64,000 nucleotides of DNA from Marininema halotolerans. GTDB lineage: Bacteria; Bacillota; Bacilli; Thermoactinomycetales; DSM-45169. A model generated the notes under the pieces. It saw only the letters and a list, made by a program, of their open reading frames with translations. It searched no databases and was not told where the DNA came from. Shown here one piece after another: positions 1 through 8,158 of this stretch (the first letter of the stretch is position 1; each line of letters starts with the position of its first letter). The translations under genes and the position numbers were made by a program. Where the stretch lies: positions 186,001-250,000 of the forward strand of contig NZ_FPAA01000005.1 of the NCBI RefSeq assembly GCF_900116235.1, read 5' to 3'.

Positions 1-593
1 TTATGATAACTGTAATCAGAACGTAAAGGCATAATGAAGGATCGTTCATTTAATTTCATAGTATGAAATACGGTATAAATTTTCGCCAAATGGGTGATGA
101 CATCAACGGCAACCGGGTGTTGATAATAATCCCATAAACCAATGCGGATATCGTCTTTAGAAACGCCGCGTTCTTGTAAGAAGTGGGTCATGGAGTATAA
201 CACATCAAACGCGTTATTTGGATCCGCTTTTTTATCACCATCACCATCCATGCCCATCCCACCAAAAAAACGAATGGAAGCAGGGGAAGTATCCTCTTGA
301 TCAGGGTTAAGGATCCCACACCATTTATTAGGAGGGATCGTGATGGCAATCAATCCCGGATCTTGCTTTTTTGTATGACGACGGGACCGCTTAATATTCC
401 GTTCATATTGATCAATCGCCGCGAGATAAGCCCATGGAATCCCCGTCAACGTTTCCATCTTTTCGAGCAGACGCTGACGTTCCATGATATCTTCTTGTTG
501 GTTAAGGTTCTTAGGATCTCCGTACATGGCGGAGGGCACTATACAGTTAAATACAATACATGAGAGGAGACACGTGATGACTTTTATCCTCAT
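1..593 (-). CDS. lytH: LytH-like M23 peptidoglycan endopeptidase, N-terminal part (3' end outside window)
   Basis: Read on the minus strand, an ATG at 593 opens a frame that stays open to the window edge (197 residues seen). It begins with a short hydrophobic signal-like segment (VITCLLSCIVF), then a transglycosylase-like helical domain with IPWAYLAAIDQYER, ASIRFFGGMGMDGDGD and IGLWDYYQ. This domain precedes the M23 metallopeptidase domain in LytH (YunA) proteins, sporulation L-Ala-D-Glu peptidases acting on spore cortex. The zinc-binding catalytic domain would lie beyond position 1, so activity cannot be judged here. The gene is divergent from lipA, as lytH is in B. subtilis, which supports the name. 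The ribosome site is weak (GGTGGTGG). The symbol rests on synteny plus the N-terminal domain. Confidence 0.8.
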   Translation of the reverse strand, partial: MRIKVITCLLSCIVFNCIVPSAMYGDPKNLNQQEDIMERQRLLEKMETLTGIPWAYLAAIDQYERNIKRSRRHTKKQDPGLIAITIPPNKWCGILNPDQEDTSPASIRFFGGMGMDGDGDKKADPNNAFDVLYSMTHFLQERGVSKDDIRIGLWDYYQHPVAVDVITHLAKIYTVFHTMKLNERSFIMPLRSDYSYH

Positions 594-838
594 CCATCCA
601 CCACCGCTTTCTTATCTAGTCAACGTTAGTTTGTGAAGATCAAGGAAGCTTCTTACATGAGAAAAATGGTAATAAGAGGAGGTGGGTTCATTCGACAAAC
701 TTTTCGCACAATATCCACATGCTCCTGTGGATAAGTGGGATTTAATATCCTAGGTAACGGAAAATTGGATTCACTCTTTTTTGAAAAAATTGAAGTGCTG
801 AACTTCCGGTGAGAAGAAGGCTGATCCCATTTGGTTTG

Positions 839-847
839 TGGTATGAT
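839..847 (+). promoter_or_regulatory. Extended -10 promoter element for lipA
   Basis: TG-g-TATGAT at 839-847 forms an extended -10 about 55 bases upstream of the lipA start. No good -35 box is visible 17 bases upstream, which is common for extended -10 promoters. Confidence 0.45.
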
Positions 848-901
848 AACGGTAGATCGATATAACAATGAGCGGATGGAGTCAAAAAAGGAGGAAGTCA
901 G

Positions 902-1792
902 TTGCCTTACGAACATAAAAGAAAACCGGAATGGCTGAAAACAAAAATAAATGTTAACCATAATTATCGTGAACTCAAGAAGATGATGCGTGGAAAGACA
1001 CTACATACGGTATGCGAAGAGGCGAAATGTCCGAATATCCATGAGTGTTGGGCGGTTCACCGCACGGCGACCTTTATGATTTTAGGTGATATCTGTACAC
1101 GGGCATGCCGCTTCTGTGCGGTTAAGACGGGTTTACCCACAGAACTAGACTGGCAAGAGCCAGAACGAGTAGCGGAAGCTGTCGAACAAATGAAGTTAAA
1201 GCATACCGTAGTGACTTCAGTAGCACGAGATGACTTAGCCGATGGTGGAGCGGCAATTTTTGCAGCGACAATACGAGCCATTCGCGAGCGAAACCCCTTT
1301 ACGAGTGTTGAAGTACTCATTCCTGATTTCCAAGGCAATTGGGAAGCGCTAAAAACGGTGATGGATGAACGACCGGATATCCTCAATCATAATTTGGAAA
1401 CCGTGAGAAGTCGGTCGGATCGTGTACGTTCTAAAGCAAAATATGAACGAACACTGGAGCTATTGCGTAGAGCAAAGGAAATGCAACCCGATATTCCGAC
1501 AAAATCAAGTATCATGATCGGAGTAGGAGAGACGTGGGAAGAAATCCTAGAAACAATGGAAGATTTGCGGGGGGTCAATTGCAATATTATGACCATCGGT
1601 CAATACTTGCAGCCCACCAAAAAACACTTAAATATTGACAAGTACTATACGCCAAAAGAGTTCGTCAAATTACGAAAAGAAGGATTTGCGCGTGGGTTTG
1701 ATCATGTAGAGTCGGGCCCCTTAGTAAGAAGTTCTTACCATGCCCATGAGCAAGTAAAGTCTGCCCAACAATCGACTGCTGCGGGTCAATGA
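902..1792 (+). CDS. lipA: Lipoyl synthase
   Basis: Radical-SAM enzyme that inserts two sulfurs into protein-bound octanoyl groups to make lipoyl cofactors for 2-oxoacid dehydrogenases and the glycine cleavage H protein. The auxiliary cluster cysteines are C38, C43 and C49 ([12 protein letters not shown]). The radical-SAM cluster is C65, C69 and C72 (CTRACRFC). The C-terminal RSSY motif supplies the serine ligand of the auxiliary cluster. At 296 residues it is the usual length. Translation starts at TTG 902 behind AGGAGG. It stands as a single gene with its own promoter and a strong terminator at 1797-1835. Nothing unusual; identity is secure. Confidence 0.97.
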   Translation: MPYEHKRKPEWLKTKINVNHNYRELKKMMRGKTLHTVCEEAKCPNIHECWAVHRTATFMILGDICTRACRFCAVKTGLPTELDWQEPERVAEAVEQMKLKHTVVTSVARDDLADGGAAIFAATIRAIRERNPFTSVEVLIPDFQGNWEALKTVMDERPDILNHNLETVRSRSDRVRSKAKYERTLELLRRAKEMQPDIPTKSSIMIGVGETWEEILETMEDLRGVNCNIMTIGQYLQPTKKHLNIDKYYTPKEFVKLRKEGFARGFDHVESGPLVRSSYHAHEQVKSAQQSTAAGQ

Positions 1793-1796
1793 TAAA

Positions 1797-1835
1797 AAAA
1801 CAGCCTTTGTTCCATCGTGGACAAGGCTGTTTTTA
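1797..1835 (+). terminator. Rho-independent terminator after lipA
   Basis: Inverted repeat AACAGCCTTTGT / ACAAGGCTGTT followed by a T-run. Confidence 0.9.
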
Positions 1836-1968
1836 ACCAATTACCGTTTTTGTAAATGTTGACAATTGGAAACTATGGGGATGAGAAGGTTTTTTTATGA
1901 AGGGTACCGAATACGGGATTACCCCCCTTTCACCCATGTAAAGTTAATAAAATGCAGAGGTTGTGCCC

Positions 1969-2325
1969 ATGAGCCAAGTGGAAATTCAGGGAAACATTTT
2001 TGATTTAGTCATGAACCATAAAAATGGATGGAATCCTGATGCATTTAGTAAGCGTTATAGTGACGTTCTTGGGAAATACGATTTTATTGTAGGAGATTGG
2101 GGCTATGGACAGCTTCGATTAAAGGGATTCTTTTCAGAAAAGCACCCCCGAGCGACTCGTGAGACTCGGATCACCCATGTGGAAGAATATCTTCATGAGT
2201 ATTGTAACTTTGGATGTGCTTATTTTGTGTTACAGCGTGTCAGCAAAGGGAGTCAAGGTATTCGAGAGAAAAAGGGCAAACCAAAAGAACGAAGAGTATC
2301 CCGTTCGGGTAGTAGCCGCCCATAA
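1969..2325 (+). CDS. yutD: YutD family protein
   Basis: Small conserved Bacillales protein of unknown function (118 residues). The family core is visible as FSKRYSDVLGKYDFIVGDWG followed by YGQLRLKGFF and a short cysteine-containing tail (HEYCNFGCAYFVLQ). The C-terminus is basic. An upstream in-frame GTG at 1963 leaves only two bases after the AGAGG ribosome site, so ATG 1969 is preferred. The position just after lipA matches the lipA-yutC-yutD order of B. subtilis, with yutC missing. A terminator follows directly. Confidence 0.88.
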   Translation: MSQVEIQGNIFDLVMNHKNGWNPDAFSKRYSDVLGKYDFIVGDWGYGQLRLKGFFSEKHPRATRETRITHVEEYLHEYCNFGCAYFVLQRVSKGSQGIREKKGKPKERRVSRSGSSRP

Positions 2326-2368
2326 AAAAAGAGTCTTGAAGGGAGTGTCCCTTTAAGACTCTTTTTTG
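2326..2368. terminator. Bidirectional terminator between yutD and the converging gene at 2376
   Basis: A-run, GAGTCTTgAAGGG / CCCTTtAAGACTC, T-run. Both strands carry a T-tract, so it probably serves both converging genes. Confidence 0.9.
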
Positions 2369-2375
2369 GATGAAG

Positions 2376-2645
2376 TTATGAATCAGAAGAGCGCTCGTCA
2401 TGTTGATTCGGGTCGTCATGGGTTGGGTGGCTTCCTGGAATCTGGCGAGGGATGCCTTCATGGAAACGGCGCATTTCATAGGTGAAACGAGGGGCGGCGT
2501 GTTGTGTGGATAACCATGGCGATTGTTTCCCTAATGTTGCTTCATTTCTACTCGATCCATAAGAACCTTCAGGGAATTCCTCCGGAAGGACATCATTGCG
2601 TTGGGATTCTACGGTTCCAACATCCGTAAACTTCTTTTTCCTCAT
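2376..2645 (-). CDS. Small hydrophilic conserved hypothetical protein
   Basis: An 89-residue, very polar protein with no membrane segment. A basic N-terminus (MRKKKFTDVGTVESQRND) is followed by LPEEFPEGSYGSS and a His/Asp/Ser-rich tail (HPTHDDPNQHDERSSDS). I have a vague recollection of similar short Bacillales cytosolic proteins with an EEFPEGxYGS stretch, but cannot name the family. ATG 2645 has a good ribosome site (GCGAGGTGATG). It is last in an apparent minus-strand cluster after the RacA-like and DUF3055 genes. It may be disordered and sporulation-linked, but that is only a guess. Confidence 0.65.
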   Translation of the reverse strand: MRKKKFTDVGTVESQRNDVLPEEFPEGSYGSSRNEATLGKQSPWLSTQHAAPRFTYEMRRFHEGIPRQIPGSHPTHDDPNQHDERSSDS

Positions 2646-2705
2646 ATTCCATCACCTCGCCCCTATTCTCCCTCGATGATGAACAGATTATGACGCGTAA
2701 ATGAC

Positions 2706-2978
2706 TTAGAAGAGTGTATAAAGAAAATCTTTTAATTCCTGGGCTTCTTCCTCATTCAGGTTGTAAACATGTTCAAGATATCCTGGTTCTTCTAAATCAT
2801 CATGTCCAATAATTGCAAATCGATTGGATTGTAGGTTAGACACCAACAGTTTTCCATAAAATCGGCTGGTTACCGTGATTCCTAGATCGAAGCGGCTTGT
2901 TTGACCAACAAAACTAACAAATCGTGTTCGGGTATCTTCAGATTCATCATATAAAAAAAAGAGGTCCTCGTTGGACAT
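2706..2978 (-). CDS. DUF3055 (SAV0927-type) family protein
   Basis: A 90-residue cytosolic protein of unknown function recognised from FLYDESEDTRTRFVSF, RFDLGITVTSRFYGKLL and RFAIIGHDDLEEPGYLEH, ending in an acidic helix. These are the family hallmarks of DUF3055 in Bacillales and staphylococci. The start ATG 2978 follows AAAGGGG. It lies between the RacA-like gene upstream and the small hydrophilic gene downstream on the same strand. No regulatory site was recognised. The family assignment is confident, the function unknown. Confidence 0.87.
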   Translation of the reverse strand: MSNEDLFFLYDESEDTRTRFVSFVGQTSRFDLGITVTSRFYGKLLVSNLQSNRFAIIGHDDLEEPGYLEHVYNLNEEEAQELKDFLYTLF

Positions 2979-3058
2979 TTGGAATTACCCCTTTGTTCAA
3001 CGTTTCCCTCCATTATAACGCAATGAATTTAAATATGTGGTGTGATCATTCTTGTGAA

Positions 3059-3712
3059 TTAAAAGATGCCAAGGAAACGGGTTCGTTTTTGACGGCGAGG
3101 AGGAGTCATGGCATTTTCAGAAGTGGCGGATGCCAAACGGTGGGTAAAGGTGGCATTGCGTAGTTCAGCGCGGAGTTGTTCTTGACGTTTACTCACTTCA
3201 TCCATCATTTGCTGTACAGTCGTTGCAGGAACCATACTTTGTTGTGATTGAGAGCTGATCTTGGCTTCCATTTGCTCCATGACATCAAACATTGTGAAGA
3301 CATGGTCTTCTAAATGATCCAAACGTGCAAATACCGTTTCCATCATTTCTCCGATTTCATCGAGGCTCCCAATAATTCGATGAACGGGTGTTTCGCTACC
3401 AAAAGGCATTTTGGGGACTTCCTCTTCTTTCTTTGAGGCGTCCGATTCCGAAACGACGCGCTCCACCTCCCATTTACCTTCCTTCATAAGATCCTGGCGG
3501 ATTTGTCGCATGGTTTTATTGGGTTCTTGTAACCGCTGTTGAATATCTGATAACCGACGGAACCCTTCTTCGGTTAACTTATAATGTCCCCGTTCATTAG
3601 CCTCGGGAGCGATGTACTCTTCAAAGGAGTCGATCCATTTGCGAATGGTCCTAGCATGGACATGGAGGCGTTGGGCGGCCTCCCGGGTGGATATGCGCGC
3701 CTCTTCGGTCAT
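3059..3712 (-). CDS. RacA-like MerR-type HTH / coiled-coil DNA-binding protein
   Basis: A 217-residue protein with an N-terminal MerR-type helix-turn-helix (STREAAQRLHVHARTIRKWI, residues about 7-26). A winged segment (GHYKLTEEGFRRL) follows, then a long charged region with two coiled-coil stretches (about 110-145 and 165-190) and a very basic end (RRQKRTRFLGIF). This architecture matches RacA, which anchors the chromosome to the cell pole at sporulation, and related MerR-coiled-coil proteins. The tail could contact membrane or DivIVA, an inference from RacA. An upstream in-frame ATG at 3790 exists, but ATG 3712 follows GGGGAGGTCGTCTTGTT and begins exactly before the HTH, so it is chosen. Confidence 0.72.
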   Translation of the reverse strand: MTEEARISTREAAQRLHVHARTIRKWIDSFEEYIAPEANERGHYKLTEEGFRRLSDIQQRLQEPNKTMRQIRQDLMKEGKWEVERVVSESDASKKEEEVPKMPFGSETPVHRIIGSLDEIGEMMETVFARLDHLEDHVFTMFDVMEQMEAKISSQSQQSMVPATTVQQMMDEVSKRQEQLRAELRNATFTHRLASATSENAMTPPRRQKRTRFLGIF

Positions 3713-3856
3713 AACAAGACGACCTCCCCAGAATTTGGTGTTAAACATGTATTTTCGGGGAGGCCTAACGGAATCCTTCCTTACCGACAAAGGATGTCAT
3801 TGTGTGACAAACAAGGCCTTTGATTGACAAAGAAAGCGAATGATCTTGGATGGAAA

Positions 3857-3893
3857 TAAAAAAATGCCTGGATGAAAGACCAGGCACTTTTTT
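3857..3893 (-). terminator. Terminator downstream of the acyltransferase gene
   Basis: TGCCTGG / CCAGGCA hairpin flanked by A- and T-runs. It ends at the stop codon of the minus-strand acyltransferase and separates it from the RacA-like gene. Confidence 0.85.
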
Positions 3894-4968
3894 ATCCAGG
3901 AACCTTGTTGAGGTTTTGTTTTTGCCGCTTGTTTTTACTTCGAAATAGCCATTGTACCCTAGGTTGTAACAAGGGCTGTCCGATTCTTTGCACAAAGCGG
4001 GAAGAGAGTAAAAAGGTCAGAGCAATTGCACAAATACTTACAATGATGTAGTATATCGGGCTTGCGAATTTATCATCCAGATGGGCACCGTTGTATGCTT
4101 TGATAAAAAAACCATGAAGGAGATAAACATATAAGGAACGGCTACCCAATTCGCTAAAAAATGTTTTTCGACGCGGTGTAATAGCTAGAACGAAGATGGA
4201 AGCTAGTAAAGTTAGGCCGAAAAAACCGAGTCGGATAGCTCCAGCATACCATTCAGAATGATTTAGGCTTTCATAAGGGTAAACAAAGTATAGCCATTTG
4301 CGAAAGTTTAAATCAATTGAGGTATGGAAAACGAGATACCAATACATTACAAACAAAAGCCCTAATCCGATCCATGAGAAAACGCGTTTCCAACGTGAAA
4401 ATAGCACTTCTAAGTGGTGATTCTGTAGATAGTACCCAGTAAGAAAGAAGGGGAAGAAGGCAATTGTACGAGATAGGCTCAATAATTTATCGGCATCATT
4501 AATGTATCCCACAAGAATGGCCAATGCATAGGAAGTTATTAATGGATACTTTAAGTTAACGAAGTAGGGTAACATTAACCGCCATAGAAAAAGACTAAAC
4601 ATGAACCACATAATCCAATAGGGTTTTAGAATGGATAGATCAAGGGCATCCGTATTAAAAATAACATGGTCATATACAGAGTACAGAGTTTCAAAAATGA
4701 GATACGGAATAAGAATGGTAGCAATTAATTTTTTTGATTGCCCTTCTCGATGAATGTTTTTGGCGAAGAATCCTGAAGCTAAGATCATCAAAGGCATGTG
4801 AAAGGTGTAAATAGTTAGATAGGCAGAATTTACAAGTGGGCTATCGTCTTTGAGTGTCGAATACGCATGGCCTAGGACAACCAACAGGATCAATATGAAC
4901 TTCAGATTGTCAAAATAATAATTTCGTGGCTTGGATGTTGTTTGGGTCCGTTCTGTATTACTACTCAT
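3892..4968 (-). CDS. Acyltransferase 3 family membrane protein (OafA-like)
   Basis: Integral membrane O-acyltransferase of the acyltransferase-3 family, which typically acetylates sugars of surface polysaccharides. The family start is clear: NYYFDNLKFILILLVVLGHA carries the conserved FDNLK and the catalytic-type histidine. FHMPLMILASGFF and about ten hydrophobic helices follow. Length is 358 residues from ATG 4968, behind a GAGGGGGG site with long spacing; ATG 4995 (nine residues more) is a possible alternative. The substrate is unknown. It is a solitary gene with its own SigA promoter and terminator. The Lys/Arg-rich end (RSKNKRQKQN) is probably cytoplasmic. Confidence 0.85.
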   Translation of the reverse strand: MSSNTERTQTTSKPRNYYFDNLKFILILLVVLGHAYSTLKDDSPLVNSAYLTIYTFHMPLMILASGFFAKNIHREGQSKKLIATILIPYLIFETLYSVYDHVIFNTDALDLSILKPYWIMWFMFSLFLWRLMLPYFVNLKYPLITSYALAILVGYINDADKLLSLSRTIAFFPFFLTGYYLQNHHLEVLFSRWKRVFSWIGLGLLFVMYWYLVFHTSIDLNFRKWLYFVYPYESLNHSEWYAGAIRLGFFGLTLLASIFVLAITPRRKTFFSELGSRSLYVYLLHGFFIKAYNGAHLDDKFASPIYYIIVSICAIALTFLLSSRFVQRIGQPLLQPRVQWLFRSKNKRQKQNLNKVPG

Positions 4969-5047
4969 GTTGGATAAATCCCCCCTCACTAACATAGACC
5001 TCTTCAGTGAAGCCTAATGAAAATAATGGATTAAATTATAACCAAAT

Positions 5048-5076
5048 ATAAGATCGCTAAAACCTTACTTTGTCAA
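5048..5076 (-). promoter_or_regulatory. SigA-type promoter for the acyltransferase gene
   Basis: On the minus strand a perfect TTGACA (5076-5071) is separated by 17 bases from TCTTAT (5053-5048), about 80 bases upstream of the start codon. Confidence 0.65.
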
Positions 5077-5316
5077 GAACAATTGGCTACATGGTAACAT
5101 ACCCCTCTTAAGGTCGTCCATAAACATTCGGAGGGAGTCTGTTAGTCATTGTGAAGGAATTCTATCTTGCTATATGAAATTAACCGTTTAAGGGCAAGGG
5201 TTCAGCAAAGGTCTTTTTTTAAGATAAGAATGGCTAGAGTAAATGAAAAGGGTAAAATTACTAGTACTTAAACAGTAACGAATGTTTATGTCGTATCGAT
5301 GAATGAACAAACAATA
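5077..5316. other. Noncoding stretch, no gene seen
   Basis: No open frame with a ribosome site is visible on either strand between the acyltransferase promoter and the terminator of the coat gene pair. Confidence 0.6.
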
Positions 5317-5355
5317 AAACAACCGCTCGGGGAAAGTTTCCTCGAGCGGTTGTTT
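5317..5355 (-). terminator. Terminator of the small coat-protein operon
   Basis: AAACAACCGCTCGgGGAAA / TTTCCtCGAGCGGTTGTTT hairpin with flanking A/T tracts. Confidence 0.9.
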
Positions 5356-5362
5356 CAGTAAT

Positions 5363-5692
5363 TTAGTAGGGAAATTGAGTGGAGTAATTGCTAAACTGTT
5401 GGAAGGTGGTCGTCACCTTTTGCATTTCAACGGGTTCTGTTTTATACCATCCTTTGGAGTGCATCATATGGTAGAGGTCTCGCTGGCAATTATGCAGGTT
5501 CGTCAGGATATTCATCTGGGTTTGATATAAACGATCATTGCTCGCCTCGTTTACCCCAATATTATATCCATCTGTCAGGTACTTTACAGTGGTGAGTACG
5601 TCATTAATTCGATCACGATCATTCATTTCTGGTCCCTTCACCTGAGGGAGGCCAGTGGATGCTTGTGGAGTGCCTTGGTTTTGTGGTTGCAT
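5363..5692 (-). CDS. CotF-family spore coat protein
   Basis: A 109-residue protein with a Gln/Pro-rich N-terminus (about residues 1-20) and a helical coat-F domain: MNDRDRINDVLTTVKYLTDG, YNIGVNEASNDRLYQTQMNI, then NCQRDLYHMMHSKGWYKTEP. This is the ferritin-like two-helix family found in spore coats of Bacillales. ATG 5692 follows AAGGAGG. It is 11 bases downstream of a second helical coat-like gene, so the pair is probably co-transcribed and ends at the terminator 5317-5355. Expression in the mother cell is expected from the family; no convincing SigK box was found. Confidence 0.88.
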   Translation of the reverse strand: MQPQNQGTPQASTGLPQVKGPEMNDRDRINDVLTTVKYLTDGYNIGVNEASNDRLYQTQMNILTNLHNCQRDLYHMMHSKGWYKTEPVEMQKVTTTFQQFSNYSTQFPY

Positions 5693-5703
5693 AATGAACC
5701 TCC

Positions 5704-5952
5704 TTATTGGGGTAGTGAGTTATTGTTTAGCATGCCTTGTGGGGGCATGGCTGCACTGCCTACCCCGTTGGGATCAAGGTGAGCTAAGAGTTGTTGATAA
5801 TGTTGTTGGTGCATTTGACCCACTTGGTCAATAAGTTGTTTTAATTGTGGATCAGTGCATTCTTGCGAGTAGTGAAAGCATTTTTTAAAAGCAAGTAACT
5901 CCCAGGACATCTCGTCCTTTAGATAATTTAAATCTTTGCTGGTTAGTTGCAC
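5704..5952 (-). CDS. Small helical spore coat-like protein
   Basis: An 82-residue partner of the adjacent CotF-like gene. It is mostly helical (SKDLNYLKDEMSWELLAFKK, QLKQLIDQVGQMHQQHYQQL) with histidines and one CFHYSQEC pair, and ends in a flexible MPPQGMLNNNSLPQ tail. Such short ferritin-like proteins often sit next to cotF paralogues and are annotated as spore coat proteins. GTG 5952 is the start, placed six bases after AGGGAGGG. It is first in the two-gene minus-strand operon, divergent from yutE. The function is inferred from neighbour and fold only. Confidence 0.75.
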   Translation of the reverse strand: MQLTSKDLNYLKDEMSWELLAFKKCFHYSQECTDPQLKQLIDQVGQMHQQHYQQLLAHLDPNGVGSAAMPPQGMLNNNSLPQ

Positions 5953-6113
5953 GAAAAACCCTCCCTTTTCCCTTTGATTCAGTTATCAGTGTTTGGAGTT
6001 TCTCCGATTCTATTCATGGACAGATCGAAAGAATTGGGCGCATACTAAGGGAAGAGAATGAATGACCCTTTGTTTGTGAGAGAGTGACTATTTGGTAAGG
6101 AGCGATAGCGACA

Positions 6114-6572
6114 ATGTTTTATGAAGTGGATACCCAACGAATTAACCAACAGCTGGATTATTTAATGCGTTGTACACAGGTGTTACAAAAGACCTCTGCA
6201 TCGCTTAGAGAGCAAAATGAAGTTGCTTTTTTTGCAGTTTCCCGGGCATTACATATTGCAATCGAGTGCGTCATTGATGCGGGGGATGCGCTAATTGATG
6301 GATTTATTATGCGAGATCCTGGTGGATACTCGGATATTATTGATATCTTGGAAGATGAGAAGGTGATCCCAAAAGAGGGAGCCATTCGTTTAAAACGATG
6401 GATTCAGATTCGTGATCGATTAGTACGTCGGTATGTCGAAGTGAGTGAAGAGGAACTGGATCAAGAATTAAAGGAAGTTGCCGTGTTTCAAGAGTGTGTA
6501 ACATGGATCCGTTCGTATCTCAAACAAGAGCTAGGTGAGGCGTATACATACGGGTCGATTCAGGAGAATTGA
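6114..6572 (+). CDS. yutE: YutE, DUF86/HepT-like protein lacking the HepT active-site histidine
   Basis: A 152-residue all-helical HEPN-fold protein. GFIMRDPGGYSDIIDILEDE and KVIPKEGAIRLKRWI identify the YutE branch of DUF86. HepT toxins of this superfamily carry RX4HXY; here the equivalent stretch is RDRLVRRY, with Arg in place of His. No MntA-type minimal nucleotidyltransferase antitoxin is encoded next to it. A toxin role is therefore unlikely, and a housekeeping or unknown role fits better, as for B. subtilis YutE. ATG 6114 follows AAGGAG with ten-base spacing. The position between yutD and yutF copies the B. subtilis order. Confidence 0.85.
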   Translation: MFYEVDTQRINQQLDYLMRCTQVLQKTSASLREQNEVAFFAVSRALHIAIECVIDAGDALIDGFIMRDPGGYSDIIDILEDEKVIPKEGAIRLKRWIQIRDRLVRRYVEVSEEELDQELKEVAVFQECVTWIRSYLKQELGEAYTYGSIQEN

Positions 6573-6635
6573 CGAGCCCAATGCTTTGCTATAATAAAAG
6601 AGTTGAGTTTGGAATGGGGACAGGAGGAAAGATCG

Positions 6636-7370
6636 ATGTCTTGGTATGAAGAGAGTTTTGGAGAAGATTACTTACTCGTGTATCGTCATCGGGATAATAA
6701 GCATGCAGATCAAGAGGTACAAGAGGTGGCTCAATGGCTTGATTTGAGTAAGGGAGAGACCGTATTGGATCTTTGTTGTGGAACAGGTCGGCATTCACGG
6801 TCCCTTGCGAGAATGGGCTGTCAAGTGACGGGGATCGATTTATCAGAAGTATTACTAAGCCATGCCAAATCATCGCCGGAGGAACTTGGCATTCACTATG
6901 TTCGGGGAGATATGCGAGAGCTTCCCTTTGCGGATCAATCCTTCGACACGGTGGTTAACTTATTTACCTCCTTTGGATATTTTATGGAGGATAAAGAGAA
7001 TGCAAAAGTGATGACAGAAATTAAACGCGTTCTTAAACCAAAAGGGCGTTTCCTTATCGATTTTCTTAATCGAAATACCGTTATTAACAATCTTGTTCCT
7101 AGAAGTGAACGAATGGATGAAGGTATTCATATCTTGGAGGAACGTTGGATTGAAGGGGATTTTGTTCGTAAAAAGATCACCCTGACCAAAAAAAATGGCG
7201 AAGAAAAGATTTATCAAGAACGTGTAAAGATGTATACCCGTGAACAGATGGAAGAAATGATGGGAAAAGCAGGGCTTCAAATTGAAACGGTGTCTGGAGA
7301 TTTTAAAGGAAGTTCCTATAACGAAATCGATAGTCAGCGGATGATCTTTACAGGAAGGGTGCCAGCATGA
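6636..7370 (+). CDS. Class I SAM-dependent methyltransferase
   Basis: A 244-residue Rossmann-fold methyltransferase. Motif I is VLDLCCGTGRHS (about residues 46-57), followed by the acidic end of strand 2 (VTGIDLSE), the GDMRELPF stretch and the VVNLFTSFGYF post-motif. The substrate cannot be told. In-frame codons run upstream to 6603, but ATG 6636 sits seven bases after AGGAGG. Its stop overlaps the yutF start (ATGA), so the two are translationally coupled. It is an insertion relative to the B. subtilis yutE-yutF order. Confidence 0.88.
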   Translation: MSWYEESFGEDYLLVYRHRDNKHADQEVQEVAQWLDLSKGETVLDLCCGTGRHSRSLARMGCQVTGIDLSEVLLSHAKSSPEELGIHYVRGDMRELPFADQSFDTVVNLFTSFGYFMEDKENAKVMTEIKRVLKPKGRFLIDFLNRNTVINNLVPRSERMDEGIHILEERWIEGDFVRKKITLTKKNGEEKIYQERVKMYTREQMEEMMGKAGLQIETVSGDFKGSSYNEIDSQRMIFTGRVPA

Positions 7371-8143
7371 AACAGGCTCGTTATAAAGGTTATCTGATTG
7401 ATTTAGATGGAACATTGTTTCGGGGAGAGGAAGTCATTCAAGAGGGTCTCGCATTTGTACAAGAGCTTAAAAACAGAGGGCTTTCCTTCCTATACTTAAC
7501 AAATAATTCAACACGTCGTCCGGAACAGGTGGCGGAAAAACTTCAGAAATTTGGTTATCCGGCACACCCTGAACAAGTGGTGACCTCTGCCATGGCAACG
7601 GCTCAGGTCATCCGAAGAACCTTTGATTCGCCTCCATCGGTCTATGCGATAGGGGAGGAGGGGCTGATTCATGCGTTGACGCAGGTTGGGTGTAAGATGA
7701 CATCGGATCACCCCGATGCGGTAGTGGTGGGTTTGGACCGTGGGTTTTCCTATGACAAGATGAAAAAGGCGGCATTGGCAATCCGCCAAGGTGCGCGTTT
7801 TTTTGGGACGAATGAAGACCGTGTTCTTCCTACAGAAGAAGGGTTATTGCCAGGGAGTGGTTCCCTTGCAATGGCAGTAGCGATTACGACAGGTGTGGAC
7901 CCGATATGGATAGGGAAGCCGCAGCGACCGATTGTCGAAGTCGCGCTAAAAAAATTGGATTGCTCTAAGTCGGAGGCATTGATCGTCGGTGATAATGTGA
8001 AGACGGATATTTTAGCGGGTGTCAATGGTGGCATCGATACGTTATTTGTTACCACAGGTGTGACGACCCTCGAGGAGTATAACCAGGGGGAAATTTCAGC
8101 GACGTATGTTCACGATAGTCTAGCGTTATGGCAATTTATTTAA
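7367..8143 (+). CDS. yutF: HAD-superfamily class IIA hydrolase YutF
   Basis: NagD/YutF-type HAD phosphatase of 258 residues. Motif I is IDLDGTL with nucleophile D12 and acid D14, motif II is LTNNSTRRP, and the C-terminal IIA signature is VGDNVKTDILAG. The IIA cap lies between motifs II and III. B. subtilis YutF is a phosphatase of broad, uncertain physiological substrate. It is translationally coupled to the methyltransferase upstream (ATGA overlap) and 15 bases before the MBL gene, so the three genes form one operon. Confidence 0.92.
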   Translation: MKQARYKGYLIDLDGTLFRGEEVIQEGLAFVQELKNRGLSFLYLTNNSTRRPEQVAEKLQKFGYPAHPEQVVTSAMATAQVIRRTFDSPPSVYAIGEEGLIHALTQVGCKMTSDHPDAVVVGLDRGFSYDKMKKAALAIRQGARFFGTNEDRVLPTEEGLLPGSGSLAMAVAITTGVDPIWIGKPQRPIVEVALKKLDCSKSEALIVGDNVKTDILAGVNGGIDTLFVTTGVTTLEEYNQGEISATYVHDSLALWQFI

Positions 8144-8158
8144 GGAGGAGGATTTCTT

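Noticed and set aside
6114-6572. HepT/MntA toxin-antitoxin system
   Set aside because: The HepT catalytic motif is absent and there is no nucleotidyltransferase partner nearby.
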